Shown here: positions 49,902 to 62,177 of the stretch, one piece after another
Layout of the letters: each line of letters begins with the position of its first letter
Numbering within the stretch: position 1 is the first letter of the stretch
Assembly (NCBI GenBank): GCA_013396755.1
Contig: VWZF01002696.1
Span: forward strand, 83,108 to 147,107
Source: Sclerurus mexicanus
Taxonomy: Eukaryota; Chordata; Aves; Passeriformes; Furnariidae
Direction of reading: 5' to 3'
Length of the DNA: 64,000 nucleotides
The notes under the pieces: generated by a model
What the model was told of the DNA's origin: nothing
Databases searched by the model: none
The model's input: only the letters and a program-made list of their open reading frames with translations
Translations under genes and position numbers: made by a program

Positions 49902-52900
49902 TTCTCTGTATCTGTGCTTAACTTACACTTCTTCCTACTCTTGAGGCATTGTGCTACAGCCTTTCCAGAGATTTTAGGGGTTGCTAGAATTCTGAAGAGC
50001 TTGCTCCTCCTTCTGCACTTGTCTTTGCTTCAGACATCCTCACACACCTGTGTCCTGTAATCTTGTGATTTCCAGATCATGTTTTGGCCTTGCAGCTCAA
50101 AAATTCTTTAATTTGCCTGTGGATAAAACAGTAATTTTGTTACTGCATCTACATCATCATACAGGAAACCCCCATAATGTATATTCACTATTATTCTTTA
50201 TGCCCTTTTATTTTGTCTTTTATTTGGTCATTTTCTCTTCTGATTCTAAGCAGTTTCATGGCTTTCTTACCTCAGCTGAAGCCAAGTGTTATTGCTTCCA
50301 TAACCCAAAAGCCTTAGAGCACAAAATCTCATCACTGTTTATTATTCTGATTCATTAATAGTATAGCATGCTACATGTCACAAGAAAGCAGAGGACAAGG
50401 TTATGCTACTGTGTTTTGAAATTGAATATTTGAAAGAAGTTTGAAACATACAAATAGTTGAGGGCATTTGAAAAGTTGGAGTGTAGTATTGTAGCTGAAA
50501 CTGTTCTGACGGATTTGTATCTTCAACTCTGACTACACTTTTACTACAATTGAAGAGTATACTTTTAACAGTTTATTTCTTTATGGAATTATCCATTTGC
50601 ACCACTGTCATAACGTGTGCATAGTCTTCTAATTTTAAGTGTCCAACTGCATATTACTCCACATGTTTGGATATACAAAAGCAAAATGGGCATCTTTGAT
50701 CACAACATTATGCTTTTGAGTAGTTGACATTGCAATAAAACATATATAAGGATATAATAAATGGTGGTATTGAAATATTTCCTCACAATATCATCATAGT
50801 AAAGCAATCCACTATAAATAAGCTTTAAATATGGTAAAACAGCTCAGGTATCATGAGACAACCTTTAAGCTAGATTCTAAATGTGATTGTAGTTGATCAC
50901 AGAGAAACTGTACAGAAGAATTGTTGTAGATATCTTTTCCACGTGTAATAATAAGAAATTGCTTGAGTTAACTGTGTTTTAGAAAGCAATTATTCCATAA
51001 TGTAGACTAACTTTTCATGTTTTGGTCTTTGGAAAATCATGTTTTATAAAGTTAGGCTATCAAACTTTGAAAAATGCATGTAGGACATTGCTAATTCCTA
51101 TATTACATAAATATTTTGAAAGCTTATATTTGCTAGATATATGTGTCCTAAATATCTATATCGTCACCTGGTGAAGTGTTACAGTTCAGATGAAATCATG
51201 TACAGCTTACGGGGTAGACAAAAGTGCTGTGCTAAAGATTTACCTGAACGGACACCTTATTTAAGATACATAATTCCTCTTTCAAAAATTACCTAAATGC
51301 ATATTTTTATGATGGATTATCATCAGAGCTCTGGCATAGTCATTTGAGTTTGTCAGTTTAATACATGTTTTAGAGAGGTGTCTAAATACAATAACATTGA
51401 AAGAGGTCTGTTGGGGAATTTATAACTGCCTTTAAAATTCCTGTGTGAAGATATGTGTTCAAACAATGAGTCTTATAACAGTTCTGAGTATTTTTTCTTC
51501 TAACCTATAGAATCCTATTTTCTTATTCATCATGAGGGTATATAATGAGATTGGATCAAAACAATTCTTAAAAGAACCAGCCAGGATTTTTTTTTTTTTT
51601 TTTTACTATTAGATCTGATTTCCCTTCTGTTAAATGACTGGTATTGTGTTCTTTGTAAGAAGTACAGCATAGGATCTGGATAACTAAACCAGAGGGGTTT
51701 TTTTTCCCCAACAGTGAAGCTTTTACTGTAACATAGTCTATTGACTTGCTGCCAATCAGTAAGTTTCATACATTTTTTTTTGCAACTCTCAAAGGAAATC
51801 TGATTTCTTATCTCTTTACTGGGATTTTGATGCCGTGTTCTTCAAGAAAAACCTCTCACAACAGCTTGCAAAAGAGTAATATGAGAGTGTAATCATAACA
51901 TATATTTTTTACTCTTTGTGATATGCTGTTTAATTGAGGTGTTGAAAGCAGTACAAACCAGTATCTTTAAATTTGTCTTCGATATTTGTTATCCAGAATG
52001 GAACCTGTTTCACTTATATCTTACTGATTTCATTTTTTACATGCAGAAATGTTTTTAGAACATCACAAGTCATTTGCATATTTTAATATTTTAATAACTT
52101 TTTAAATGAATTATTCTTATTTTTGAGATAATTTTTTCCGTGTGGTCATTTGATTGAAGTGTGCAAATAACAGACTGTTAATTGGCATAATAGCCTTCAC
52201 AGAGACCTCATTTCACCTTCACTGGTACAAATGCAGTAAATCTCATTTGTGCAGTGGGTTTTTAGTGGTTCTCACTCTGCACAGAGTCAAGCCCAGAAGG
52301 ACTGAATAGCTAGATGTTACAGGTCTTACTTGTTTGTTCTGCTGATTATCTCATCATCGTCATCACCTCTGTAATTTAGAAAAATTCAAGGCACTACCTC
52401 ATTTTAACTACTTACTTGAAACAGTCACCTAAATTTGCTACTGTATAGTTCTTAATTAAGGTCTAGTTGTTTACAGTAGCTGCAATATAGCTTGTGGTGA
52501 ATCAGGAAATCAAAAGAGTCCATATCAAAGGGAACTGTTGAAGTAGATGTTAGTGGGAACAATTGATTTTTCTCCAGCAATAGTAACAGAGGAATAAGGA
52601 ATCTCTCGTGAATGTGTCTTTATATGTATGATTGAGACTGGATTTATTGAAATATGTATATACACACACCCTTCAGCCCCTCTCTGGATATCTGAGTATG
52701 TGGATTGGAATCTGTGTATAAATGTGTTTCTGACTCCATGTGTATGTGTATAGATGCATGTATATACTCTTCCTTAAATGCTGAAGCGAGAGTGTTTTAA
52801 ACCTCAAATATACTGTAACAGTTATTCAGTATGTTAACATTTTCCCCCCATAATTATAGTTTGTGATGTTTTCACATGTTTTATGACCTGATGAAATGAT

Positions 52901-53626
52901 TGTTATTTTCACAGCTATATAGTGCATTGGTAAAGGGCAGAAGAGTAATATGGCATTAGGTTTTCTAAAGTTTGATTAAAGGAATAGCCAATCTCTTCTT
53001 TAGCTTTTTTTTTTTTTAATTATTAATGCTGATATACTCATCCATAATCTTTCAAAGTAGGATGCCTGATATTTTGGTGCTGGAAGCTCTTTAATGTTGA
53101 ATTTTAACTAGTCTAACCTTTATATCTGTTTAACCGAATGTTGAGACTCATTGAAATATGAATCATGTTCCCATCAACATGCATTCAGTATATATCTTCC
53201 GGCCATCTTCTAACAGGATAACATTTGACGAGCACTAAGTGTTTGATTTCACTTGATGACAAAATATATTTAAAAGTAAGTGAATACCTTCTGTGGTTAG
53301 AATGGTATGTTTTCTAATAACGGTGACAGGGAGACTGTAGATTAAGTTTGTTTATTTAATTAAAAATACCACCTGGAAATTATAATGAAGAAGGGTAAAA
53401 GTTCTCTGTACGCTATTGTTTTCTAACACTTACTAGTACAGAATACTTGAGATAATGTTCTTTGTTTCTTTTTATTAAGGATGACTATAGGTAGTATATT
53501 TTTAATGTGCTTAAAACAAGAAGCAAACATTTGCATATACTTCATATACCTACCTTGTGAAAGATATTTAACAGTAAATGTAGATTCTCTTTTGTTTTGT
53601 TTTTTATTCTTCATTTTTCATTCCAG

Positions 53627-53772
53627 GAAACAAGAGGAAGTTCAAACCTCAATGTGCATCTAAGCAAGAAATTCAACCTGCCCAGAGTTCTGTCCCAGAT
53701 TTTTTGGCATTGCAAGCTGAACCTGACACAACCTACAGTGTTACACAAAACAGAGACAGTTCTCTGTCTTAA
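53627..53772 (+). CDS. CCDC171: CCDC171 terminal coding exon with stop
   Basis: The acceptor is a long T-rich tract ending CATTCCAG at 53626. The first two bases (GA) complete the Gly codon begun at 33784. The exon then reads NKRKFKPQCASKQEIQPAQ to VPDFLALQAEPDTTYSVTQN and ends RDSSLS with TAA at 53770-53772. The piece DFLALQAEPDTTY matches human DFLPLKAELDTTY as I recall it, which fixes both gene and frame. The human protein continues about 30 residues further, whereas this one stops 12 residues after DTTY. The upstream half is diverged and basic. The alternative is an additional spliced exon beyond this one, but no donor is needed to explain the sequence. Exon and stop are well supported; whether the short tail is the main isoform is less sure. 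Confidence 0.9.
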
Positions 53773-54200
53773 ATCTGTTTCTTAAGCCTGGATGCCACAT
53801 CCAATCCCAGAAGAACAATGGAAAATGGATTTTCAGATTCTTCGTATCAATAATCTTTTAAAAGGGAAAAATTGTGTTAATGTAAAATGATGCAAGTAAA
53901 ATGTAATTTTGTTGCTACCTTTGAATTGCAGTTCAGTGTATGTACTTTTTATATAAATTTTATGTTTTTATGAAAATGTGCATTTGTATGTTCACATTGC
54001 TGCGCTTCTCATTGTTTGCATACTGGAACAGTTATTTTTTTAAACTTTTATTTGTTGTGGTTGTTCATTTTTAATGTAGTATATTTTTAAATGTTAAAGA
54101 ATGACACATTTTGGATAATTTTCCTCAGTCTTAAAAAAAAAATCAATAAGCCATTTTAGTCTCTATCTATCAAAGTTGTTTCATACTTGTCTATTTTAAA
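53773..54200 (+). other. CCDC171: CCDC171 3' untranslated region, end unknown
   Basis: Sequence after the stop is AT-rich, as is usual for a 3' UTR. No AATAAA appears in the first 2 kb. The nearest weak variants are TATAAA at 53952-53957, preceded by TGTATGTAC and followed by TG-rich sequence, and ATTAAA at 55082-55087. AATAAA first appears at 56006-56011, beyond a CR1 insertion. The drawn end at 54200 is arbitrary. Confidence 0.5.
53952..53957 (+). terminator. CCDC171: Candidate weak polyadenylation signal TATAAA
   Basis: TATAAA lies 180 bp after the stop, with a TGTA element just upstream and TGTGCATTTGTATG downstream. TATAAA is a known rare variant of the poly(A) hexamer. Without transcript data this is only the nearest plausible site. 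Confidence 0.3.
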
Positions 54201-55480
54201 GCAGGACTGCAATACTTTAATAGGATTGAGAGAGCTATTTGAAATGTATGCCAATGATTCCTGTCATTTCATGGCAGCCCTGCCATGGTTCACTGAGCCC
54301 CCTCTTTTCTCTTGTCAGCTCAACTGAAGACAAGCATTTAGTTGCAAACTTTAAGCAGGTTGTGCAAAACAGAAATGATGTGACTGCTTCTCTTCCTGCA
54401 CAATAATGTCACTGCTGGTCAATGTGAGAAGGTCAGGTTGCTCCTTGTAAAGCTACATGATACTACTTGCCTATTTGAACAAGTTAAGTTAACCACTGAA
54501 TCTGGTCCCTGCAGGCACTGAAAACTCACTCTTTTATCAAGTCTGCATTTCATAAGAAAGAAGAACAATTGTGGAGGGAGGATTTCTGATGATATGTTTA
54601 TATACTTTATAAGGACAGTTCCCAAAACAGTGTTGCAGGTAATATATTTAGTTTAAACTGAAAGACTGTAAAGTAATGGCTGTTTTGACCTTCAAATAGT
54701 CTTCTTTTTTGTTGTTGTTGGTAGGACCCAAGAGTGACGCCCATCTTTGATGCTGACAGAATTTAAAACAAGGCCATTGCCCTGCATTTTCTGCCTTGTA
54801 GCACACAAAAGTAAAATTGTATGTCAGGCCGAGATGTCGGGGAGCTGACAAGATGCCCCAGTGACATTTCAGCTGGAAAGAGCAAGTGTCTTGCAACCAA
54901 GTGGTCAAATATCAAATAATAGGTCAAGCAGGAAAGGAGCTGAGTTCTAACCACAAAGAGGTTTCTGGTAACTTACTTGACAAGCTTTTGGATGCTTTGT
55001 GGCTTGACAAAGTGATGTTCTGTTGGGTATCACTAGACAGACTGTTCTTTATCGCCTTCAGAAGATCAGACATTGACATTGATTAAACTCTTTAACCCTT
55101 AAAGGTTAAATCCTACCAGTTTCATCATTGTGAATGAAGAACAAAAGAAATTTTTTAATATACTATTTGTTTTCATATTAATCACAGAACTCCCTAGTGC
55201 TATTAACTTTTGATGTGCTATGTAGTTTTTGACAAAAAGATTGAATGCAAAATCTATATAATAGATTGTTTCTCATTATGGGCCAGTGATACATTAGAAA
55301 AATAATATTATGCATTATGGAACTTGTATTTTCTTCTAATATGTCAAATGTAGGGTTTTGTTTTAAAGCCTCAGGACTACTGTTGAAATTCTGTTTTGGA
55401 TAGAAAACAATATTTACATAAATGATATACCACTTAAAATGAACAGATCTTCCAACTACCCTTGTTTTCAGGTACCCTAG
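54200..55480. other. Intergenic or long 3' UTR sequence
   Basis: No gene is recognised. 54700-54960 is complex and non-repetitive, with CATCTTTGATGCTGACAG and GTGACATTTCAGCTGG, and could be a regulatory element. Frames here (54648-54908 minus, 54886-55086 plus, 55178-55486 minus) show no known domain. Confidence 0.5.
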
Positions 55481-55834
55481 AATCATAGAATATCGTGAGT
55501 TGGAAGGGACCTACTAGGATCACCAAGTCAAACTCCTGGCTTTGTACAGGACAACCCCAAGAGTCACACCATGTGCCTGAGAGTATCATCCAAACACTTC
55601 TTGAGCTCTGTCAGGCTTGGTGCTGTGACCACGTCCCTGGGGAGCCTGTGCTAGTGCTCAACCACCCTGACACAACTTCAGGCCATTCCCTCAGGTCCTG
55701 TCACTGGTCACCACAGAGATCAGTGCCTGCCCCTCCTCTTCCCCTCACAAGGAACTTGTAACTGCAGTGGGGTCTCCCCTCAGTCTTCTCTTCTCCAGGC
55801 TGAACAAACCAAGCCACTCCTAGTATGGCTTCAA
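55480..55834 (-). mobile_element. CR1 LINE 3' part, minus strand
   Basis: The sequence opens with AATCATAGAATATCGTGAGT, the reverse complement of a CR1 terminal repeat. It continues with GGAAGGGACCTACTAGGATC, CAAACACTTCTTGAGCTCTG, GGCTTGGTGCTGTGACCAC and GGTCTCCCCTCAGTCTTCTC. The same text, with few changes, occurs at 63600-64000, so the two belong to one CR1 subfamily. Compared with that copy, this one lacks 44 bp between CACCCT and GACACAACTTCAGGCC. The plus frame 55495-55761 is an antisense reading and not a gene. Confidence 0.93.
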
Positions 55835-57300
55835 ATTTACAAGAGAAGAACTATAATTGAAGGTAGCTTCGAGTTTGCAGGTATTCTCTTACTCTGCAAG
55901 TCCACTGCTCACAGCCATGATGTGCATGAGTGTGTGTATATTAATGCAGAGTCATGCAATACCAGATATTAAATCCCGCAGAACTCTTAAATGTGAGAGT
56001 TGGCTAATAAAGGAATAACATTACTTTTCTTTATGGTGGTTTATTTAGTTTTCAAAACTGAAAAAAGAGTTTTCATTTCTCTCCAAATGTCTTGGCTCTG
56101 CTCTTTCCTTACAGTGACTGTTCTTAAAGGCATCATAGCTACTCTATTGTGCTCTTCCAAATATAATGTCAAAGATCTGCTATACTTGTACAAAGCATGA
56201 AAGAACATATTTTGCTCAATATTTTTCTCTCTACTATGTACAGAAGCAAGCATGCACTTTTTAAAGTATATTTTCATGTTGCTCTATAATAGTTTGAGAA
56301 AGTGCCTATTTTTTGCTAAGTGGCCTCAAACTATTGAAGATTTGCAGCATATTTGGCCCTTTCCTATTATGGCAAATGTATGTTACATTGTGCATATAGG
56401 GACAGAAGCAGAATTTCTTTCTGAAATTGTTTTTCTTTCTGAAACCAATATCTTATTGAGAATAGGACTGTCTCCTCCATTTACTCCAGTTACAGCTCCA
56501 AGCATGGGTTTGTGTGATTTCACAGGGACCATAGCAATGGCATATAGGAATTATCTAGTGAGCTATCATTTCTCACAAGAACTAGCATGTAAGTTTGCAT
56601 TGAAAGAACACCTACCTCATTCACTCTGTTTAAGTACTGGCCAACTGTGAATTACAAACTGTTTTTCTTAAAACTATACACTTCAAAGGGACTTTGAAAT
56701 ACCTTTTGTTTGGCTGTCAGATGTCCCCTTCATAAAGAAAAGCTCCTCTTCTATTGTGAAGAAGCTGTAGAGTAGTAAATTGGATTATCATTAGTGAAAT
56801 ATTAATACTGATACTAATAATCCATCTAATAATTTGAAATGTGTGTTAAATTCCAAATGAATAGAAGATCCCCTGTTGGTAGTTTACAGGTGTAGTTTGT
56901 AGTTTACCAAGACATAGCTTTTCATATCTTTTGGGGGACACAATAAAAATCATGTTTGTTTAGAATGTGGCAACACAGTTCAGTAACAGTAGCTGTCAAA
57001 AGAGCATCCTGACTGTTTTATACTATCTGCTCTCTCTGCCTTGCTTTGAAAATTGCAGAGCTTGAGACCTTGATCCGTACTTTCAAAACTTTTCATTGTT
57101 TGGGCCTCAGATTTCAAGAGGACTACTTCCACTGCTCCATGAGAACAACAAGTTTCCTTAAAAGAAAACTTATGTTTGGTGGGGCTAAAATATTCTCCAT
57201 ATTTTTTGAATGTGGTACAACAAATGATTGATCACAGATCTGCCTTCTGGTCAGTCTCATAATTCATGTTAATTTATTTATCCATGAAGAAATTAATCTC
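55835..57300. other. Intergenic, no gene seen
   Basis: The region is AT-rich sequence with AATAAA at 56006-56011. The plus frame 56252-56650 (132 codons) has no recognised domain, splice context or repeats and is probably chance. I see no mobile element with clear ends. Confidence 0.55.
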
Positions 57301-57304
57301 TGGG

Positions 57305-57645
57305 TCCCATTGTCTGGACCATTAATAATGTTGCTAATCCATATTGGGCCATTATTGACCTGTGGGGATACCACTAGTGACTGGCCTCCAGGTGGACTTT
57401 GTGCCAGTGTTAACAACTCTTTGAGTTCATCAGTTCAGACGGTTCTGAAACTGACTTACTGTCCATGTATCTAGTCCATATTTCCTTACTCAACTAGTGG
57501 GCCAATTTGTTGTGTAAGGTCTCGCCAAGTTCCCAAACACTGCTGAAGCCCTGGATTAAGTGAAATGCAGTATTTTATATAACATCTTGGTCAATGAGGT
57601 CAGTTTGATCATTTGATTGCTTACAAGAGATCTGATCATACCACT
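57305..57645 (-). mobile_element. Old, diverged CR1 LINE fragment
   Basis: GGGGATACCACTAGTGACTG, GGCCTCCAGGTGGACTTTGT, TATCTAGTCCATATTTCC and CACTGCTGAAGCCCTGG follow, in order, the reverse complement of the CR1 reverse-transcriptase coding region as I remember it, with many changes. It lacks the 3' tail and any open frame. It is older than the copies at 55.5 and 63.6 kb, judged by divergence. The edges are uncertain and it may reach about 57720. Confidence 0.75.
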
Positions 57646-57649
57646 GTCA

Positions 57650-60600
57650 TTCTATACTTGAAAGGTTTTCCAGTGCTTTAAATTTTAGATAAATCTGCAG
57701 GTTCAGTGGTATACTTTAGCTCCTAAAAATATTTAAACTCCCTTCTGAAATACAAAATTACTTTAGTGGCATCTCTCTCCTGATGTTTTTTTATTGTTCT
57801 TTGATTATTCTCCAGTAAATGAAACCCAAAAAGCCCTAGGCAACTTCACGGTTGGATCAAATCTTTATGTGAAGAGCACTTCTCTTCCATTGCTGGTGAT
57901 GAACACCAAGCTTACTCATCATTTATCTCTCCATCCTGTTGTTGGTTGGTCTTGAAATCTGAACTAACAAAATAAATTTATTAGGACGTTCTTTCCTATC
58001 TTTTCATCTTGCCCTGTATGAAATTACTAGATTTTGTCTAACTTGTCCTCACTTTTGTCTTCATAATCTGATTGGTTTTGGACAATCATTTGCATCATAC
58101 TCTCCATGTAGCCCAAAAATGTACCTCAATATTTATTTGGAACAAGTTTAAGTGTCTTCTTTACCCTTTGCTGAATATGCACCTAAACCAGTAGAATCTA
58201 CAGTGATTTTTACATAAATTATTTAACAGTGTTTAAACATTGTACATAATGGTATAATTACATTCTCTGATAGGTTCTTTGACTACTCTGACTTCAGTTT
58301 TACAGATGTAGACTTGACTTTCAATTAGGTCTCTGCAAATTGTCCTTCAGTATGACTGGGAGATGGAAGGTGACATGCTCTTTGTCATGCTAACATGGAT
58401 CTGATTGATGTCATGGGGAGCATCATGTAGGAATTTTGGGCAATTTATATAATTTTATGTAGTGCAATTCAGTGCTTTACAAACCAGTCATTCAGCAATG
58501 CATATGAAACTGAATTCTTGTCTGCCATTTATGGTGTCCAGTGACTGATGAATAAAATTGAACAAGGACAAAGAAAAATATGAGGAAGTGTCTGAAAACT
58601 AAATTGTTTCCAAGAAATGCTCAGCAGGAGTAGGGAGATCCACTGAATAATTTTTCTTCCCTTCTTTATTTACTACCTCTACTTTACCATACTTCCTGTC
58701 TTTTTATAAGCTAGTAGTACTAATAATAGTTCCTGATATTAAATTGACTTCTCATGGCTCTACTGTGCCTGATTAAGCTTCATAAGTTGTTAGATTTTGT
58801 TTTTACTGATTTCACATAAGTTATTAATTAAGAAATGAAGAGTTGGATTTACTTTAAGCACAAGTGTTTTGACCGTTATTGTGCCAGTATCCTGTCTTGA
58901 TGAAGAAATTTTTTAATCTCTCACTGCATAATGGTAACAGGGAGAGTATTCAAAATGAAAACAGTGCTAATTACATTTAATAAATTACATTTTTTTGTGT
59001 GTGATACACAGCTAACCCATAAAGCAACCCAAATAACTGCTGACTTACAGATGCCTGAATGGTTTAGTTCACACTAGTGGTGTGGTCCTAAAACTCCTGG
59101 CAACAGACATCATAGACTCTGTACTTGTGAGCAGTACAGTTTATGACATACACCTTTTACGCTTTCCAGGGAAAATACTGTTAGGTGTAGGAATCTGGCA
59201 CTTGTGCATAGCAATGCCATTCTAAATGGTGGTGACTTTTATATGAATCAGGCAAGAGTTTCAGTAACTTTCAGTGTATGCTATGTTGATTGTCATCATG
59301 ACTTCATACATGAAGTCCTCCTAATGTGTGGGGTTCTGCTGACACACATGGGAAGAAACCCAAAGCTACACTCTATCCTGTGACATTCATACAGCATTTG
59401 AGATTTTTGCTGAATGAAAAACTTTTAAAAATAAATTCTAAACCTCAGTTCACAAGGTAGTTATAAAAAAGGAAGGGAATTGTGATGTTAAATGTTAAAT
59501 AATTTCCTACCTTTATGCCATATGAAGGTTAATAAAATTTCTTCCCATAAACAATGGAATGAGAGGATTCTTAGTTGCAATATGTTTGCAGGAGGAGATA
59601 AATCCTGGTTGCAGGCTTCATTCTCAATTGGCTTACTGATACAAATTTATGTCAGACATTTGGGGTGGGAAGCTGTATATATTAAAGCACTGACCTTAAC
59701 GAGAGTCATGCAGCTAAAATCCTGCACTGTTCTTTTAAAATGTCAGGGGTTAATGTTATTTAAATGCAGTATTTGGTGGTTTAATTGAGTCATGCTTCGT
59801 TGTCTTTTACTGCACATTAATGCCAATAAGACACTGACTGTTGACAGAAAGTTCTCTTCAGCAAAGTATACACTGACATATTGTGCTGCTATAGAAAAAA
59901 CAGTGTGCAAGACATAGTAGTCATACTCTGATGGAGTAAGAATCTACTGTCTAAATGGTGGCAACATTCATTATACAGTGACAGGAAACATGAACTAGGC
60001 TTGGTTTTGTTGTATGTTTTCAGGCTGCCACTTGAGAGAACTGATTAGACTTAATTGTTGGGTCTTTAGATAAATAAATTAATCTCAAGATTTTTTTGTT
60101 GGGTGTGTCACACAAGTAAGTAAACATATCTTGAAAAATACAAAGCCAAATCCAGAAGACAGATTTATTATAGAAGTGCCTTCTGATAGGTTTCGTAGTC
60201 TGGCCTTAAGACACACCAATGGCTTTTCATCTTGTCCTTGTCTAAGTTTGGAAACTTAATGTTTCAAGTTTCTTCAAGTTTCTCTGAATACTTCTCAGTG
60301 TTAAGTCTCCATGCCAGCCTAAAACTCCCCAGAGGAAATAGACGCTACCTTGGCAAGTGAGATGTAGAAAACAGTGTAAATTGTGGATTCAAAAGCTTTC
60401 AAAGAGAAGGAATACAACCAACACTAGTGAACTTACAAAAGCTTGTGTGAACCATGGGTGGGATATATTTTGTGTTGTGCTTTTGCACAGTAGAATAACT
60501 ATTCCAAAGTAACTGCCCTCATATGGACAGCAGTTCTATAGTTTCTTATTTTGGCTGGAGTAGTCTGCGTGCTGTTTGTCTAGTCTCATTGGACTTTGTT

Positions 60601-62095
60601 ATGCTTTTGGATTTTGAGCTTTCCAGGATTTTTCTCATGACTACAGAGTGGTTTCTGGAAGTCGTTAGAATTCTGTTTCTTGGAAATGAGTTTGCAAATG
60701 CTTATGAATTATGACTTTTTAATTTTTTTTCTAGCCATTGTAATTTTTGAAGTTAAAGTCAGCCAGCCTGGTTGTAGCCTGCAACTGCAAATGGACCTAG
60801 CTTGTGTGAAACTTTTGATGCATTTTGTGAACTTCCTTGTCCTCATACTATCTTAGTGGGTGGTGTTCAGGCATCACACTTGGGCTTCTAAGGGAGTAGG
60901 TAAGTGCTTGAATCTTGTGTGAGCAACAAATCACTAAGAGTGATTTAGTGGAAAGTCATAATAAATCGGAGTTATTTAGAAGCAGCATTTAAGCCCATTT
61001 AAGGACCTGGCTTTAAGTAAATATATTTAGCTTTCTTCCAGTGTCTAAGATATGATGAAAGTGTTTGGAACCAAATTAGCTACTTCACAGTAGGCATGGC
61101 TGATGACATTTGCAGATCTATGTCTTCTTCCAAGATCTGCACTGAGTCTGTTGTATCCTGTGGAGAGCTGTACAGTTCAGCAGGCAGCGCCTATAGGGCT
61201 CTGACCTGTGGAAACTCAGTGCTCTCTACTACTGGCTCAGGGGCAAAAAACAGATCCTTCTAGCTTCCAGATACTCACAACTATGCTGCAAAGAGCACTG
61301 AGCAATACAGAGGTGTGAAGCCATAAGGAGACTTGCAGGAACCTGCTGTGGCTCAGTGTCTAATTGTCCATGCAATGCATCCATATGTGAACATATGAGT
61401 TGAGTGTGGGCTTTTTGAACATGTTAATGCTCTATTTTTTAGTGTAGTTTTTGGCAGTCTGTGGTGTATGTGCTGTTGCTCATACTGTGCACATTGTGCT
61501 GAACGCCTTATTTTTCCCAGAAACACTCGTAGCAGTCAGGTAGAACCAGCTGTCGCTGGGTGAACACTTGAGCCTCTGTTAAAGCATAGTGTGTTAAATT
61601 ATTAGCAAGAGAGAAGAGGAATCCAATTATTAGCAGTAAAGTGTGAAGAATTTATTGTTTAGCATTGTAAATAACCCTCTTTTTAAAGGGGTGAGACAAA
61701 TATCATAATTTGAAGCTAACTACAAAGCAGTGCTAGTCATTTGGTCAAAAAGAAAGAAGAAAGACATGTAAAGCTGAGCAGTTAGAAAAATTGTCTTAAT
61801 ATTTTCCTTATGGGCACCCTAATTTAGGAAAATAATCTATAACAGAAGAATAGCTAGAAGCAGCTTTTATTGTGAAGAACGAGAAAGAAAAGAAGACTTG
61901 TGAATCTCTGAATAAGTTCAGAGTACATCAGGTAACATGTAGCCTTAGTGGCAAAAGACTCTGATTATTTCTTAATAAGGGGCTTGTGCGATTTTATCAA
62001 TAAATTAGGATTTGGACACCAAATGCTGACTGTGGCTCCCTATAAGAAAAAGGGAAAAAAACAAACCTTTATATTTCATGTCAACAGCTACATGT
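57650..62095. other. Intergenic, no gene seen
   Basis: This is AT-rich intergenic DNA without recognised genes or clear transposons. 59560-59800 (GATAAATCCTGG, CAATTGGCTTACTGATAC, GTGGTTTAATTGAGTCATGC) is complex, carries a 98-codon chance frame, and could be conserved noncoding DNA. 61090-61330 is slightly richer in GC (GCAGGCAGCGCCTATAGGGC) and may be a worn repeat. I cannot classify either. Confidence 0.5.
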
Positions 62096-62096
62096 A

Positions 62097-62177
62097 AAAC
62101 CAAAATCAATCAACAAACAAAAAAAAACCAAACAACAAAAAAAATACCCAACCAGACAAAAAATAATAAAAAAATCC
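62097..62177. repeat. A-rich low-complexity tract
   Basis: About 80 bp consist mainly of A with scattered C (CAAACAAAAAAAAACC, AAACAACAAAAAAAATACCC). It may be simple repeat or the decayed poly(A) of a retroposed copy. The frame 62078-62275 gets its Lys/Gln/Asn-rich start from this tract. Confidence 0.85.

Larger units (their letters stand above)
33785..53626 (+). other. CCDC171: CCDC171 last coding intron, about 19.8 kb
   Basis: The intron runs from donor GTAAGT to the acceptor TTTTTCATTCCAG ending at 53626. It contains a polypyrimidine tract, an assembly gap, AT-rich simple repeats and several candidate regulatory stretches, listed separately. I recognised no CR1 or LTR with good ends here, so it is unusually poor in recognisable transposons compared with its neighbours. 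Blocks of slightly higher complexity near 41.5-41.8, 42.4-42.7 and 46.6-46.8 kb carry open frames of 60-110 codons but no recognised domain. Confidence 0.8.

Noticed and set aside
53597..53785. Frame of 62 codons covering the last exon in another phase.
   Set aside because: It does not join the phase-1 upstream exon and loses the DFLALQAEPDTTY match. It is kept only as a hint for the frameshift question.
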